Below, in pieces: positions 7,370 through 15,087 of a stretch of DNA of 16,774 nt (positions are counted from its first letter, which is position 1; every line of letters begins with the position of its first letter). The stretch comes from an uncultured Bacillota bacterium (GTDB lineage: Bacteria; Bacillota; Dehalobacteriia; UBA4068; UBA4997): positions 1 through 16,774 of the forward strand of contig CAQWMM010000039.1 in the NCBI GenBank assembly GCA_948907985.1, read 5' to 3'. A model generated the notes under the pieces. It did not search any database. It was not told the origin of the DNA and saw only the letters and a list, made by a program, of their open reading frames with translations. The position numbers and the translations under genes were made by a program.

Positions 7370-8407
7370 ATGGCCCAGGACAAAAAACGTTTGTTGGTTG
7401 TTGACGATACGGAAATTGATCGTATTATTTTAAAAAGTATTCTGGCAACTGAGTTTGAAATTGACGAGGCCGACAGCGGTAACGCGGCTTTTCAGTATAT
7501 CATGCAACGGCATAACCAGCTGGACGGTATATTGTTGGATATCTCCATGCCACATATTGACGGTTTCGACGTGCTGCGCTTTATGAAGGAGAAAGGCGTT
7601 GATAATATACCGGTTTTTTTGGTTACTGCCGACCCGACGCGTGATAACGTGGAAAAAGCGATGCAGTTCAAAATTGCCGAATTTATCGGCAAGCCCTTTG
7701 ATAAGGATGATGTTCTGCGCCGGCTGCGTTCTCGTCTGGGGATCATCCCCACCTTTAATCTGGAAAAGGAAGAACTGGCCGAAACCCAGAAATATGTTGA
7801 CGATTTAACGACGCTGTATAAACATTATTTAACTAATTTTGGCAAAAGCGATCTGCATTATCGGACGATGGTGGATCTGATGAAAATGTTGCTGGTTTAT
7901 TATGCCAAAACGGTGCGCGGCCTGCGTCTGACAACGGATAATGTGGATTTAATCAGCCGTGCCGCCTACTTCTGCGATATTGGCGAGATGTTTATTCCGG
8001 ATAAGATGTCGCAGATTATGGCCGGATATACGGATACCGCGGATATGCAGCATACCCATACTATTTTGGGCGCTAATTTGATTCGGCTGAACCGGTCAAA
8101 AGGTTGTTCCTATTTTGTTGAGGTTTGCGCCGGGATGTGTCTGCATCATCATGAGCGTTTTGACGGCGAGGGTTACCCTTATCATATTTCCGGTTATAAT
8201 AATTCAATTTATAATCAAATGTGCCGTCTGGTGGATGAATTTGATAATATGCGTTCCAAGTTTTATGGCAGCAATGCCAAGCCGGTGAAGTTTATTATCC
8301 GGCGTTTGTGCAATAATGATCCCGGCATGGTCAGCCCGGAGCTTTACGCTCTGCTTAGCGACTGCGAACCGCAGATTGTGGATTATTTTTTGCGTTTGGA
8401 TACCTGA
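7370..8407 (+). CDS. Response regulator with degenerate HD-GYP domain
   Basis: This cytoplasmic protein has 345 residues. The receiver domain (about 6-122) is complete: Asp12/Asp13, phosphoacceptor Asp57, Thr86, Lys108. The rest (about 140-340) aligns by eye to the HD-GYP domain of its neighbour, but key residues have changed. The HDIGK motif reads CDIGE (Cys202, Asp203, Glu206), and the upstream GGHVQR element is replaced by SDLHYRT. The later part is better kept: a His near 228-230, HHHERFDGEGYP (259-270) and an Asp pair at 289/292. Loss of the metal-binding His and catalytic Lys argues against normal cyclic-di-GMP hydrolysis. It may be a c-di-GMP-binding, dimerising or regulatory partner of the active enzyme; this is inferred. 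ATG 7370 follows GAGAGGAAG by about six bases. Confidence 0.88.
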   Translation: MAQDKKRLLVVDDTEIDRIILKSILATEFEIDEADSGNAAFQYIMQRHNQLDGILLDISMPHIDGFDVLRFMKEKGVDNIPVFLVTADPTRDNVEKAMQFKIAEFIGKPFDKDDVLRRLRSRLGIIPTFNLEKEELAETQKYVDDLTTLYKHYLTNFGKSDLHYRTMVDLMKMLLVYYAKTVRGLRLTTDNVDLISRAAYFCDIGEMFIPDKMSQIMAGYTDTADMQHTHTILGANLIRLNRSKGCSYFVEVCAGMCLHHHERFDGEGYPYHISGYNNSIYNQMCRLVDEFDNMRSKFYGSNAKPVKFIIRRLCNNDPGMVSPELYALLSDCEPQIVDYFLRLDT

Positions 8408-8459
8408 TCCTTATTTTGCTTTGGGTTTGCTGTATTGGGAGAGAAAAGGAAGATATAAA

Positions 8460-9590
8460 ATGATAGATACAAGTTCTGTTATCAGTAAAAATGTTGAACA
8501 GAAAGATATTGAACAAAATAAGGAAAAGAAAACGATTTTGATTGTGGACGACGACGTTATTAACCGCAAGGTTTTGGGCAAAATTTTTTCTGCTGATTAT
8601 GCGGTGGAGGAGGCCGAAAATGGCCGCGCGGCAGTTACCAAAATTATCTGCAACAAAAACCGCTATTGTGCAATTCTGCTGGATGTGATTATGCCGGAGA
8701 TGGACGGCATTGAGGTTCTCAAACGTCTTAAAGGCTGGGGCCTGTTGGATAAAATCCCGGTGTTTTTGATAACCGCCGAGCGGGTGGAAAAAGTGGAGCG
8801 AGAGGCTTATGAACTCGGCGTCATGGACGTAATCAGCAAGCCGGTGGTTCCTTATGTGGTGCTGCGGCGTCTGCATTCGGTAATTGAGCTGTTTGAGGCG
8901 CGCAAGCATTTGAACAGCGTGGTGCTCTCCCAAAAGAACGAGCTGCTGGAGCAGGCTAATAAAATTATCCAGCTAAACCAGGGTATGATTGAGGCGCTGG
9001 CTACCGCTATTGAGTTTCGCAATGAAGAATCCGGCGGCCATGTGCAGCGTATTTGTCAGATCACCCGTTATTTTCTGGAGAATACGCAGTTTGGCGAAGG
9101 GCTTAGCCCTGATGAGATTAATAATATTTCGCTGGCTTCTATCATGCACGATATCGGCAAAATTGCTATTCCAGACGCAATTTTGACTAAGCCCGGGCGT
9201 TTTACGCCGGAGGAATACGAGATTATGAAAACCCATACCACGCAGGGTTCAGTTATTTTGGAACGTATTCCGCAGTTTAGAGAAAACGGCATTTATGAAT
9301 ATGCCTGGGATATTGCCAAGCACCACCACGAGCGCTGGGACGGCAAGGGTTATCCGGACGGCCTGTCCGGGGAAGAAATATCTCCCTGGGCGCAGATTGT
9401 ATCGTTGGCCGATGTGTATGACGCTCTTAACTGCAAACGTGTTTATAAGGACGCCTTCTCGCGCGATAAGGTTGTGGAAATGATTTGGACCGGACAGTGC
9501 GGCTTGTTTAACCCGCATTTGCTGGACGAATTTTTCCTGATTGAGGATCAGCTTTTCCCCATGTATGAAAGTCTGCCGGAGGCGCAGTAA
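8460..9590 (+). CDS. HD-GYP response regulator, predicted cyclic-di-GMP phosphodiesterase
   Basis: The protein has 376 residues from ATG 8460, which follows AAAGGAAG by seven bases. The frame stays open upstream to 8316 inside the previous gene, but that extension has no ribosome binding site and is rejected. The receiver domain is about 24-140: Asp30-32, phosphoacceptor Asp75, Thr105, Lys127. A helical linker of about 145-175 leads to an HD-GYP domain with every hallmark: GGHVQR (192-197), HDIGK (His230, Asp231, Lys234), THTTQG (His259), HHHERWDGKGYP (288-299) and ADVYDAL (317-323). HD-GYP proteins hydrolyse cyclic-di-GMP to pGpG or GMP using a two- or three-metal centre. Phosphorylation through the encoded relay should control activity. 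It is the last gene of the operon and is followed by a strong terminator. Confidence 0.94.
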   Translation: MIDTSSVISKNVEQKDIEQNKEKKTILIVDDDVINRKVLGKIFSADYAVEEAENGRAAVTKIICNKNRYCAILLDVIMPEMDGIEVLKRLKGWGLLDKIPVFLITAERVEKVEREAYELGVMDVISKPVVPYVVLRRLHSVIELFEARKHLNSVVLSQKNELLEQANKIIQLNQGMIEALATAIEFRNEESGGHVQRICQITRYFLENTQFGEGLSPDEINNISLASIMHDIGKIAIPDAILTKPGRFTPEEYEIMKTHTTQGSVILERIPQFRENGIYEYAWDIAKHHHERWDGKGYPDGLSGEEISPWAQIVSLADVYDALNCKRVYKDAFSRDKVVEMIWTGQCGLFNPHLLDEFFLIEDQLFPMYESLPEAQ

Positions 9591-9637
9591 ATAAATAAGC
9601 AGCCTGGATTATTGCTTATCCAGACTGCTTATTTATT
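9591..9637. terminator. Bidirectional terminator between convergent operons
   Basis: The stem pairs 9591-9602 with 9625-9636 and 9604-9609 with 9618-9623, with one C/A mismatch between them and an 8-base loop. It is 18 paired bases long, starts right after the HD-GYP stop codon and ends about 30 bases from the permease stop on the other strand. The AT-rich outer arms give a T-rich 3' side in both directions. Confidence 0.88.
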
Positions 9638-9665
9638 ATAAAGGGTTTTATAACAGGCTTAAAGC

Positions 9666-12191
9666 CTAAATTGTTTCGTTGTTCTCGATAGCCTCCACAA
9701 TGTTGATTCGGCTGACTGATTTCAGCGGCGGCAGCGTAGCCAGCAGACAGGCCAAAACTGCGCCGGCTGCGGCCTCGGCAATAATGAGCAAGGGCGGCGC
9801 GCAAAACTCCGGGCTGCCGCTTTCCCCCGCGTTGATTAAAATTGTGCAAAGCCAGCCGCAAACCGCGCCAATCACAGAGGCGATCAGCCCCAGGTAGGCG
9901 CTTTCCCAAAGAAAGGTGGCGTATAGACCGCCGGTGCTTTGGCCGATGGCGCGCTGGATACCGATTTCATTAATGCGGGTGTGGATGTTGGTGTAAACAG
10001 TGTTGATGATATTCAAAATGCCAATCAGGCCGACGAAGAGAATTAAACTCCAGCCCAGCAGTTTGATTTGGGTAAAACTTTCCGCCATCTGCCGGTCGGT
10101 TTCCGCATAGGAAAGCCAGGTGGTTCCGGGCAGACGCTGGGCCAGTTCATTCAATCTGGCGTCAAAAAGGCTGCGGTCAGCTGTGTTTTGCAGAGTTGGT
10201 TTCAGTTCCTGGTAAGCCTGCTCATTGGTTAGCTCGCTGTATAATTGGCTGCTGACAATCACCTGTACGCCATTAATAAAACCGCTGTTGCCAACGCTGA
10301 TGTAGGTGTCGTAGCCGTCCAGAGTAGCCAGCACCGGAACTTTGCGGCCGTCAATGCTGATTATGCTGCCGGTTTTAATCTCGGTGCGGGGGATTTCCTG
10401 ACCCTCAAAAACCAGCGGCAGGGGATTGCGCACCACACAGCCTCCGCCGGCTTTCAGCTGCGCCAGCTGCTGTGGGCTAAGGCGGTCGGCCAAAGTGTAG
10501 TCGGCAAAGGTTTCGTTCAGTCCGGCTATCTGAAAACTTTCACCGGGTTTCAGCCGAAAATCAATATCTACGCCAGCAGGCGCGGCGTTAGCGTCAATTT
10601 CATAAATTTTTAATTGCAGGGCGGCGACTGATTCTACCTCCGGCATATTCGCCAGTTCGGCCAGTTCGGCGGGGCTGAAGCCGATTGTTTCGTTAATCAG
10701 CGAATAATCGCCCAGATGATCGTTCACCCGCCGGGCAGAATCCAGCAGGCCCAGCCCGCCTTGCAGTGCGATAAAGACCGTGATGCTCATTACCAATGAA
10801 AGAATGGTTATGGCTGTGCGCCCGCGGCTGCGGCTTAGATTAAGCCGGGCGTAATAACGCTCAAAACTGCGGATTTTTTTTGGCGTTTTTGGGGCCGGTT
10901 TGTGGCGGCGTTTAACCCGGCCAATCCGCCCGGCCATGGCCACTGTGGGCGAAACCTGCGCGGCATAGCGGGCGGCGGGCAGGGCGGCCAGCAGAGCGAA
11001 AAGCAGCGTGATCCCGACGCTGGCGGCCAGAAAGGCGGCCTTGCCGGAACTGTTTTGGGCAATCAGCGCCTGCAATTCGGCAGTTTTCTGCACCAGAAAA
11101 ATATCCGGCGAAAGCAGACTGGTGGCGGCGGAAAGAATGCCCCGCGCGGACAGCAGCCCCAGCAATAGACCAAGGGGCAGGCCAACGGCGCAAAGTATTA
11201 GCACCTGGACGCAAACCAGCAGATAAAGCTGCTGCCTGCTGCCGCCGATAGCGCGCAGAACGCCGTATTCGCCAATGCGCTGGGCTACCGAAATTTTCAG
11301 AATATTGTAGATAACCAGTCCGGCTGCCAGAATCAGCAGCAGGCCAACCATAACGCCGGCGGCCAGCATAAAGGGAAAACCGGCGTCGGATATACCGGTG
11401 AGATTTTCGTAAGCCTCGCTGGGGTTGTAAGTTACGCCCAAAGCGTCCAGATAGGGAATGTTATAAATAATGTCCAACTCGTGCACATTTAGCTGTTCAA
11501 TAAGGGACTGCAAAGTGTTTTGAAAATTTGCGGCGTCCGCCACCCGAAAATCCACATTGTAGTAGATGTAGTTTGGCGGCAGCAGTGCTTTTGCTGTGCC
11601 ATTGCCCGCCAGACCGGTTATCAGGCCGCTGGCATAGCTTAGATAATTACTCTCGGTGATGCCTACCAGTTTAAAATCGGCGCTGAAGTCGTAGGACTCA
11701 ATTTCCACGCCATGGCGCAGCGCCTTGCTGAGGTTCAGGGTTACGGTTTCGCCCAGATTGCCGCTTAGCCCCAGATACTGCACCGCGTCCTGCGGCAGGG
11801 CGATTTCCTGCGCGCTTTGGGGCAGGCGGCCGGCCAGCAGTCTGGCCCGGCTGGGCTGGACAGCGCTGACGTCCTCCTGATATTCCAGCAGCGAGAGGGT
11901 GAGGGCGCGGTTAAGGCTGGTGCTGCCCAGCTGGATAAAGGTACCAACAAAGGCCAGACGCGAGTCCTGCCGCATTTGTTCAACCTCGGCGGCGCTGCGC
12001 TGCACAAAGCTGGCGTGGCGGTAGCCGCCCAGGGTGATAGCCTGTTGTTGGCGCATAGCGGAAAGCACGCCGATAGATTGGCCGATTACCGTTGTCAGCA
12101 TGCTGGACATGATTATGGCGATCAGGATTAACAGGGCGGTGATTTTTTGAACGCGCAGTTCCTTATAGGCTAAAGCCAGATAATGTTTCAT
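9666..12191 (-). CDS. ABC transporter permease with two FtsX/MacB-type modules
   Basis: This integral membrane protein has 841 residues. It shows two copies of the one-plus-three membrane layout typical of FtsX-domain permeases. Segments are at about 17-40, 274-298, 323-349 and 386-408, then 458-482, 711-735, 757-786 and 801-823. Each first segment is followed by a large extracytoplasmic domain (about 41-272 and 483-708). The conserved cytoplasmic element after the second segment of each module is visible as RIGEYGVLRAIGGSRQQ (305-321) and RINEIGIQRAIGQS (739-752), which contacts the ATPase. Such proteins drive export or extraction of lipids, lipoproteins or antimicrobial compounds by mechanotransmission rather than classic transport. 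AGGAGG (12202-12207) lies inside the end of the ATPase gene, ten bases before this ATG, so the two are co-translated. Under a two-component system, antimicrobial defence is a plausible role. Confidence 0.92.
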   Translation of the reverse strand: MKHYLALAYKELRVQKITALLILIAIIMSSMLTTVIGQSIGVLSAMRQQQAITLGGYRHASFVQRSAAEVEQMRQDSRLAFVGTFIQLGSTSLNRALTLSLLEYQEDVSAVQPSRARLLAGRLPQSAQEIALPQDAVQYLGLSGNLGETVTLNLSKALRHGVEIESYDFSADFKLVGITESNYLSYASGLITGLAGNGTAKALLPPNYIYYNVDFRVADAANFQNTLQSLIEQLNVHELDIIYNIPYLDALGVTYNPSEAYENLTGISDAGFPFMLAAGVMVGLLLILAAGLVIYNILKISVAQRIGEYGVLRAIGGSRQQLYLLVCVQVLILCAVGLPLGLLLGLLSARGILSAATSLLSPDIFLVQKTAELQALIAQNSSGKAAFLAASVGITLLFALLAALPAARYAAQVSPTVAMAGRIGRVKRRHKPAPKTPKKIRSFERYYARLNLSRSRGRTAITILSLVMSITVFIALQGGLGLLDSARRVNDHLGDYSLINETIGFSPAELAELANMPEVESVAALQLKIYEIDANAAPAGVDIDFRLKPGESFQIAGLNETFADYTLADRLSPQQLAQLKAGGGCVVRNPLPLVFEGQEIPRTEIKTGSIISIDGRKVPVLATLDGYDTYISVGNSGFINGVQVIVSSQLYSELTNEQAYQELKPTLQNTADRSLFDARLNELAQRLPGTTWLSYAETDRQMAESFTQIKLLGWSLILFVGLIGILNIINTVYTNIHTRINEIGIQRAIGQSTGGLYATFLWESAYLGLIASVIGAVCGWLCTILINAGESGSPEFCAPPLLIIAEAAAGAVLACLLATLPPLKSVSRINIVEAIENNETI

Positions 12192-12196
12192 TGTGC

Positions 12197-12880
12197 TTAT
12201 GCCTCCTGTACGCTTATTTGCTCGCTTAATTGTCCGTCAATAATTTGCAGCCGGCGTTGAGCCAGACCGGCAATTTGGGGATCGTGGGTGATGATTACCA
12301 GCGTCTGGCCGGTTTGCTGATGAATTTGCCGCAACAGCGCCATCACCTCGCCGCCGCTTTGGCTGTCCAGATTGCCGGTGGGCTCGTCGGCAAAAATCAC
12401 CTCCGGTTGGGTGATTAGAGCGCGGGCAATCGCCACCCGCTGTTTTTGCCCGCCGGAAAGTTCGTGCGGCAGGTGGCGCAGGCGGTCGGCAATACCCAGC
12501 AGACCGCAAAGCCGGTTGAGATAGTCCGCGTCTGGCTGGCGTTTATCCAGCAGCAGCGGCATACAGATATTTTCCAGCGCGTCAAGCGGCGGCAGCAGGT
12601 TAAACTGCTGAAACACAAAGCCGATTTTGCGACGGCGAAAGGCCGCTAATTTCTTATCGCTTAGGCTGTAAATATCAATGCCGTCATAATTAAGCTGGCC
12701 GGAACTGGGCTTGTCCAGGCCGGAAAGCAGATGCAGCAGCGTACTTTTGCCGCTGCCGGACGGCCCCATGATTGAGATAAAATCGCCGGGGTTGATTTCC
12801 AGACTGACATTGCGCAGGGCGTACACCTGACCGTCGCCCTTGCCATAAGTTTTAGTTAAATTCTCGGCAGAAATTTTCAT
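12197..12880 (-). CDS. ABC transporter ATP-binding protein (LolD/MacB type)
   Basis: This 227-residue peripheral membrane ATPase is of normal size for the family that pairs with FtsX-type permeases. Visible motifs are Walker A GPSGSGKS (about 39-46), Q-loop FVFQQFNLLP, signature LSGGQKQR, Walker B VIFADEPTGNLDS and the switch His in VIITHD. The ADEPTGNLDS wording is typical of the LolD/MacB/FtsE group. The start at 12880 lies ten bases after AAGGAG (12891-12896). That site is inside the 3' arm of a 14-bp inverted repeat, suggesting regulated initiation. The gene overlaps the regulatory reach of the kinase upstream and is five bases from the permease gene downstream. Confidence 0.95.
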   Translation of the reverse strand: MKISAENLTKTYGKGDGQVYALRNVSLEINPGDFISIMGPSGSGKSTLLHLLSGLDKPSSGQLNYDGIDIYSLSDKKLAAFRRRKIGFVFQQFNLLPPLDALENICMPLLLDKRQPDADYLNRLCGLLGIADRLRHLPHELSGGQKQRVAIARALITQPEVIFADEPTGNLDSQSGGEVMALLRQIHQQTGQTLVIITHDPQIAGLAQRRLQIIDGQLSEQISVQEA

Positions 12881-12885
12881 AATAA

Positions 12886-12920
12886 AAACTCTCCTTAATT
12901 TTTTTGATTAAGGAGAGTTT
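12886..12920 (-). promoter_or_regulatory. Inverted repeat covering the ribosome binding site of the ABC ATPase
   Basis: A perfect 14-bp inverted repeat (12886-12899 with 12907-12920, 7-base loop) lies between the kinase and the ABC genes. In minus-strand RNA its 3' arm contains AAGGAG, the ribosome binding site of the ATPase gene, and is followed by TTTTTATT. It could act as a terminator for the regulator-kinase transcript, or hide the ribosome binding site on read-through RNA. A possible extended -10 (TGCTAAACT on the minus strand, 12916-12924) overlaps the 5' arm. Confidence 0.7.
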
Positions 12921-12929
12921 AGCAGTTAA

Positions 12930-12967
12930 ATCTCAAAATAATCTCAAAGAATCTCAAAAAACCTCAA
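12930..12967 (-). promoter_or_regulatory. Four TTGAGA-type direct repeats before the ABC genes
   Basis: On the plus strand, ATCTCAA occurs at 12930-12936, 12941-12947 and 12951-12957, and a variant ACCTCAA at 12961-12967. The steps are 11, 10 and 10 bases, close to one helical turn. On the minus strand they read TTGAGAT. The last copy overlaps the kinase stop codon. Phased direct repeats of this kind are the usual binding sites of OmpR-family regulators, and the same hexamer flanks the regulator's own promoter. Confidence 0.65.
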
Positions 12968-14064
12968 AAAATTTTTAAAATTGCGCAGGCCTGTGCGCCG
13001 CTCTCCGGCCGGTTGCTTAATTGCAGGCCGCCGCCATGCTTTTGGCACAAAAGGTCGCTGCCGTAAAGCCCTATGCCGAAATGGCCGTTGTCTGCGGATT
13101 GGCGGTTAAACGGTCTGGGGGCGCTGTTTATCAGCTCCACCGGATAGCCCGGGCCGTCGTCGGCAACCGTCAGGTGCAAAAAATCGGCCTGCCGGTTTAG
13201 CTTAAGGCACAGGCTTTGTTTGGCAAAGCGCGCTGCGTTGCTGATTAAATTCTCGGCGACGTTTAAGAAAATGTTATGATCCAACTGAACGCTGCCGGAA
13301 TCGTCGCTTTGCAGTTCAATCTGCAAGCCGGGAGCCAGCAGCCGGGCGGTTTCGGCAAGCTCCCGGCTCAGCTCGGCCAGGGGGACGTTGTCTGGTCGCA
13401 CTGGCAGTTGCTCCAGACGCTGAATTTGGCTCATGGCGTTAATATAATGCTCCAGCCGTTCGGTGTAAACTGCCAAACGCTCATAAGCCCGCTCGTCCGC
13501 CCGCCCCTGGCGCAGCAGCTTGACCGTGCCCTTGATAACCGTAACCGGATTGCGCAGATCGTGGGCAAATGCGGCGTTCAGGCGGCGGCGCTCTTCAGCC
13601 TGCTGCCAAAGCTGCTTGTTGCTTTGCAATAGCTGGGCGCGCATATTTTCAAAGGCGGCGCAGACTTGTCCCAGCTCGTCGTTGGAAACTTGAGGAATAG
13701 AAAAGTCCAAATCCTGCTGCTGGATACGTCTGGTACCGGCCAGCAGAATGTTAATCGGTGGTTGCAGTTTCCAGCGGAAAAAAAGGGCGGCGGCAGCGGC
13801 CAGCCCCAGACTGGGCAGGATTATACAGCCCAGCAGCGGGATCAGGCTTAACAATTCCTGAATACGCCGCTGCTCCGGCGTGGGGTTGGGCAGTTGGACT
13901 GTTTGGCCGCCGACTTCATAGGCGATGCCGCCGGTGGGGTATTGCGCGGCCATGCTTAAACAGCTTTGCCAAAGCAGCCAGAGCAGCAGCAGCGAGCCTG
14001 CCAGACCGCAAAAGGTCAGCAGAAAAAAGGATTTTTGCAGACTTATATTTTTTAGCCAAGCCAT
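12964..14064 (-). CDS. Membrane sensor histidine kinase
   Basis: This 366-residue protein has two membrane segments (about 13-37 and 71-95). They enclose a short extracytoplasmic loop of about 35 residues, so it has no large sensor domain. A HAMP-like linker (about 97-150) follows, then the phosphoacceptor motif AHDLRNP (His168), the N-box ENLISNA (Asn272/Asn276), DDGPG (302-306) and GIG (330-332). It starts 13 bases inside the end of the response-regulator gene (overlap 14052-14064), a sign of coupled translation. The small loop resembles kinases that sense through a partner transporter rather than a ligand, and the FtsX-type permease downstream could be that partner (inferred). Signalling goes to the OmpR-type regulator encoded just before it. 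Confidence 0.92.
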   Translation of the reverse strand: MAWLKNISLQKSFFLLTFCGLAGSLLLLWLLWQSCLSMAAQYPTGGIAYEVGGQTVQLPNPTPEQRRIQELLSLIPLLGCIILPSLGLAAAAALFFRWKLQPPINILLAGTRRIQQQDLDFSIPQVSNDELGQVCAAFENMRAQLLQSNKQLWQQAEERRRLNAAFAHDLRNPVTVIKGTVKLLRQGRADERAYERLAVYTERLEHYINAMSQIQRLEQLPVRPDNVPLAELSRELAETARLLAPGLQIELQSDDSGSVQLDHNIFLNVAENLISNAARFAKQSLCLKLNRQADFLHLTVADDGPGYPVELINSAPRPFNRQSADNGHFGIGLYGSDLLCQKHGGGLQLSNRPESGAQACAILKIF

Positions 14065-14723
14065 TTATAACCAACCCCCCAAACGGTGGCGATATAGCTG
14101 CGGCTGGTGTGCGCCGCCAGCTTGCCGCGAATTTTGCGGATATGCTCCATGATGGTGTCGCTGCTGCCGGCCGCGTCGATTCCCCAAATGGCCTCGTAAA
14201 TATGCTCGCGGTCAAACACCTGGCCGGGGTGCAGGGAGAGTAGTTCCACGATTTCAAACTCGCGCCGGGAAAGTTCAACTGTCTGCCCCTGAACCATTAC
14301 CTGTCTGGACTGATAATCAATCGTCAGCTCGCCAAAAAAGCGCGCCGCTGTTTTATCCGTGCGGCGTTGTTCGCGGCGCAGATGAGCCTGTACGCGGGCG
14401 GCCAACTCGTCCAAATCAAAGGGTTTGACAATGTAATCGTCGGCCCCGGCGGCAAAGCCGGTGATTTTGTCGCTGCCCTCAATGCGGGCGGTTAAAAACA
14501 AAATTGGGCAGTTAATGTGGGCGCGCAGCTGACGGCAGACGCTTAGTCCGTCCAGATCGGGCATATTGATATCCAGCAAAATCAAATCCGGGCCGGCGGC
14601 GGCTTTTTGCAGCGCTTCCTGGCCGCTGTTGGCCGTCAGCACCTGATATTCGGCGGCAAAATAGCTTTGCAGCAGCTCAACGATGCCCGGTTCATCATCA
14701 ACAATTAAAATTTTCGGCGGCAA
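14052..14723 (-). CDS. OmpR-family response regulator
   Basis: This cytoplasmic transcription factor has 223 residues. The receiver domain (3-115) has Asp9-Asp10, phosphoacceptor Asp51, Thr78 and Lys100. The C-terminal winged-helix domain (about 128-222) contains LSRREFEIVELLSLHPGQVF and the recognition-helix/wing region ending in VWGVGYKW, as in OmpR/PhoB proteins. Translation starts at TTG 14723, eight bases after a strong AAGAGGGGG (14732-14740); no ATG is near. Its promoter overlaps two TTGAGA repeats that also recur before the ABC genes. Likely targets are therefore its own operon and the ATPase-permease pair. Confidence 0.94.
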   Translation of the reverse strand: MPPKILIVDDEPGIVELLQSYFAAEYQVLTANSGQEALQKAAAGPDLILLDINMPDLDGLSVCRQLRAHINCPILFLTARIEGSDKITGFAAGADDYIVKPFDLDELAARVQAHLRREQRRTDKTAARFFGELTIDYQSRQVMVQGQTVELSRREFEIVELLSLHPGQVFDREHIYEAIWGIDAAGSSDTIMEHIRKIRGKLAAHTSRSYIATVWGVGYKWLG

Positions 14724-14769
14724 GGCTTCGGCCCCCTCTTGCTTTTGATAATAGTATTATTATATCATT

Positions 14770-14809
14770 ATTATATTAATATAGGATAAAATTCTCAAGA
14801 AATTCTCAA
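14770..14809 (-). promoter_or_regulatory. Regulator-kinase promoter overlapping two TTGAGA repeats
   Basis: On the minus strand, TTGAGA (14793-14798) is followed after 17 bases by a consensus TATAAT (14770-14775). The -35 hexamer is itself one of two ATTCTCAA repeats (plus strand 14791-14798 and 14802-14809, 11 bases apart). An OmpR-type regulator bound here would sit at the -35 region of its own gene. Confidence 0.75.
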
Positions 14810-14834
14810 AGTAAAAAATTTTTAGCAAAAACTA

Positions 14835-14863
14835 TTGCATTTTGCTGGCGGATCAATTATAAT
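14835..14863 (+). promoter_or_regulatory. Promoter of the ABC-F leader and gene
   Basis: TTGCAT (14835-14840), a 17-base spacer and TATAAT (14858-14863) point toward the ABC-F gene. The hexamers and spacing are identical to those before the phosphorelay operon (3723-3751). Transcription would begin near 14870, giving a leader of about 250 bases. Confidence 0.85.
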
Positions 14864-14898
14864 ACAGTATACAGATAAAAATTGAAAGGGGTGGGAAG

Positions 14899-14922
14899 AT
14901 GTTAAGCTTTTTCTGCAAATAA
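14899..14922 (+). CDS. Seven-residue leader peptide MLSFFCK
   Basis: ATG 14899 follows GAAAGGGG (14884-14891) by seven bases, a ribosome binding site at proper distance, and the frame closes at TAA 14920-14922. The peptide MLSFFCK is too short for a function of its own. Its codons 4-8 (14908-14920) form one arm of an RNA stem with 14971-14983, so translation would decide how the leader folds. Short leader peptides that stall under ribosome-targeting antibiotics are known regulators of ABC-F and Erm genes. Expression is inferred. Confidence 0.75.
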   Translation: MLSFFCK

Positions 14923-15087
14923 AAACTGGGGTAGAACGCAGCATGATGTTTCAGTTGTGTTTCTGCGCTCATTTGCAGGGAAGTTAAACATTTTTCCGCC
15001 TGATTAGATACTGTGGCAGCGCCGGGTTGTTTTGTGCGCAGATATTATGCAGATTTAAGGCTGTGGGATTAACTTTCCTGCGGCTTT
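14908..15087 (+). promoter_or_regulatory. Ribosome-mediated attenuator with three alternative stems
   Basis: Three pairings exclude one another. Stem 1-2 is 14908-14920 with 14971-14983, 13 pairs with three G-U. Stem 2-3, the antiterminator, is 14975-14987 with 15069-15081, 13 pairs with one G-U. Stem 3-4 is the terminator 15057-15067 with 15077-15087. If ribosomes translate and leave the leader peptide, stem 1-2 forms and the terminator can form. If a ribosome stalls on the peptide, segment 1 is covered, stem 2-3 forms and transcription continues into the ABC-F gene. Pairings were checked base by base; function is inferred. Confidence 0.8.

Noticed and set aside
8316..8459. N-terminal extension of the second HD-GYP regulator
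   Set aside because: It overlaps the previous gene, lacks a ribosome binding site and has no domain similarity. ATG 8460 has AAAGGAAG at the right distance.
9666..12880. Classic Bce-type peptide-sensing module (BceAB with BceRS)
   Set aside because: The permease has two 1+3 FtsX modules with two large external domains, not the ten-segment BceB layout with one. Only the general idea of transporter-linked sensing remains.
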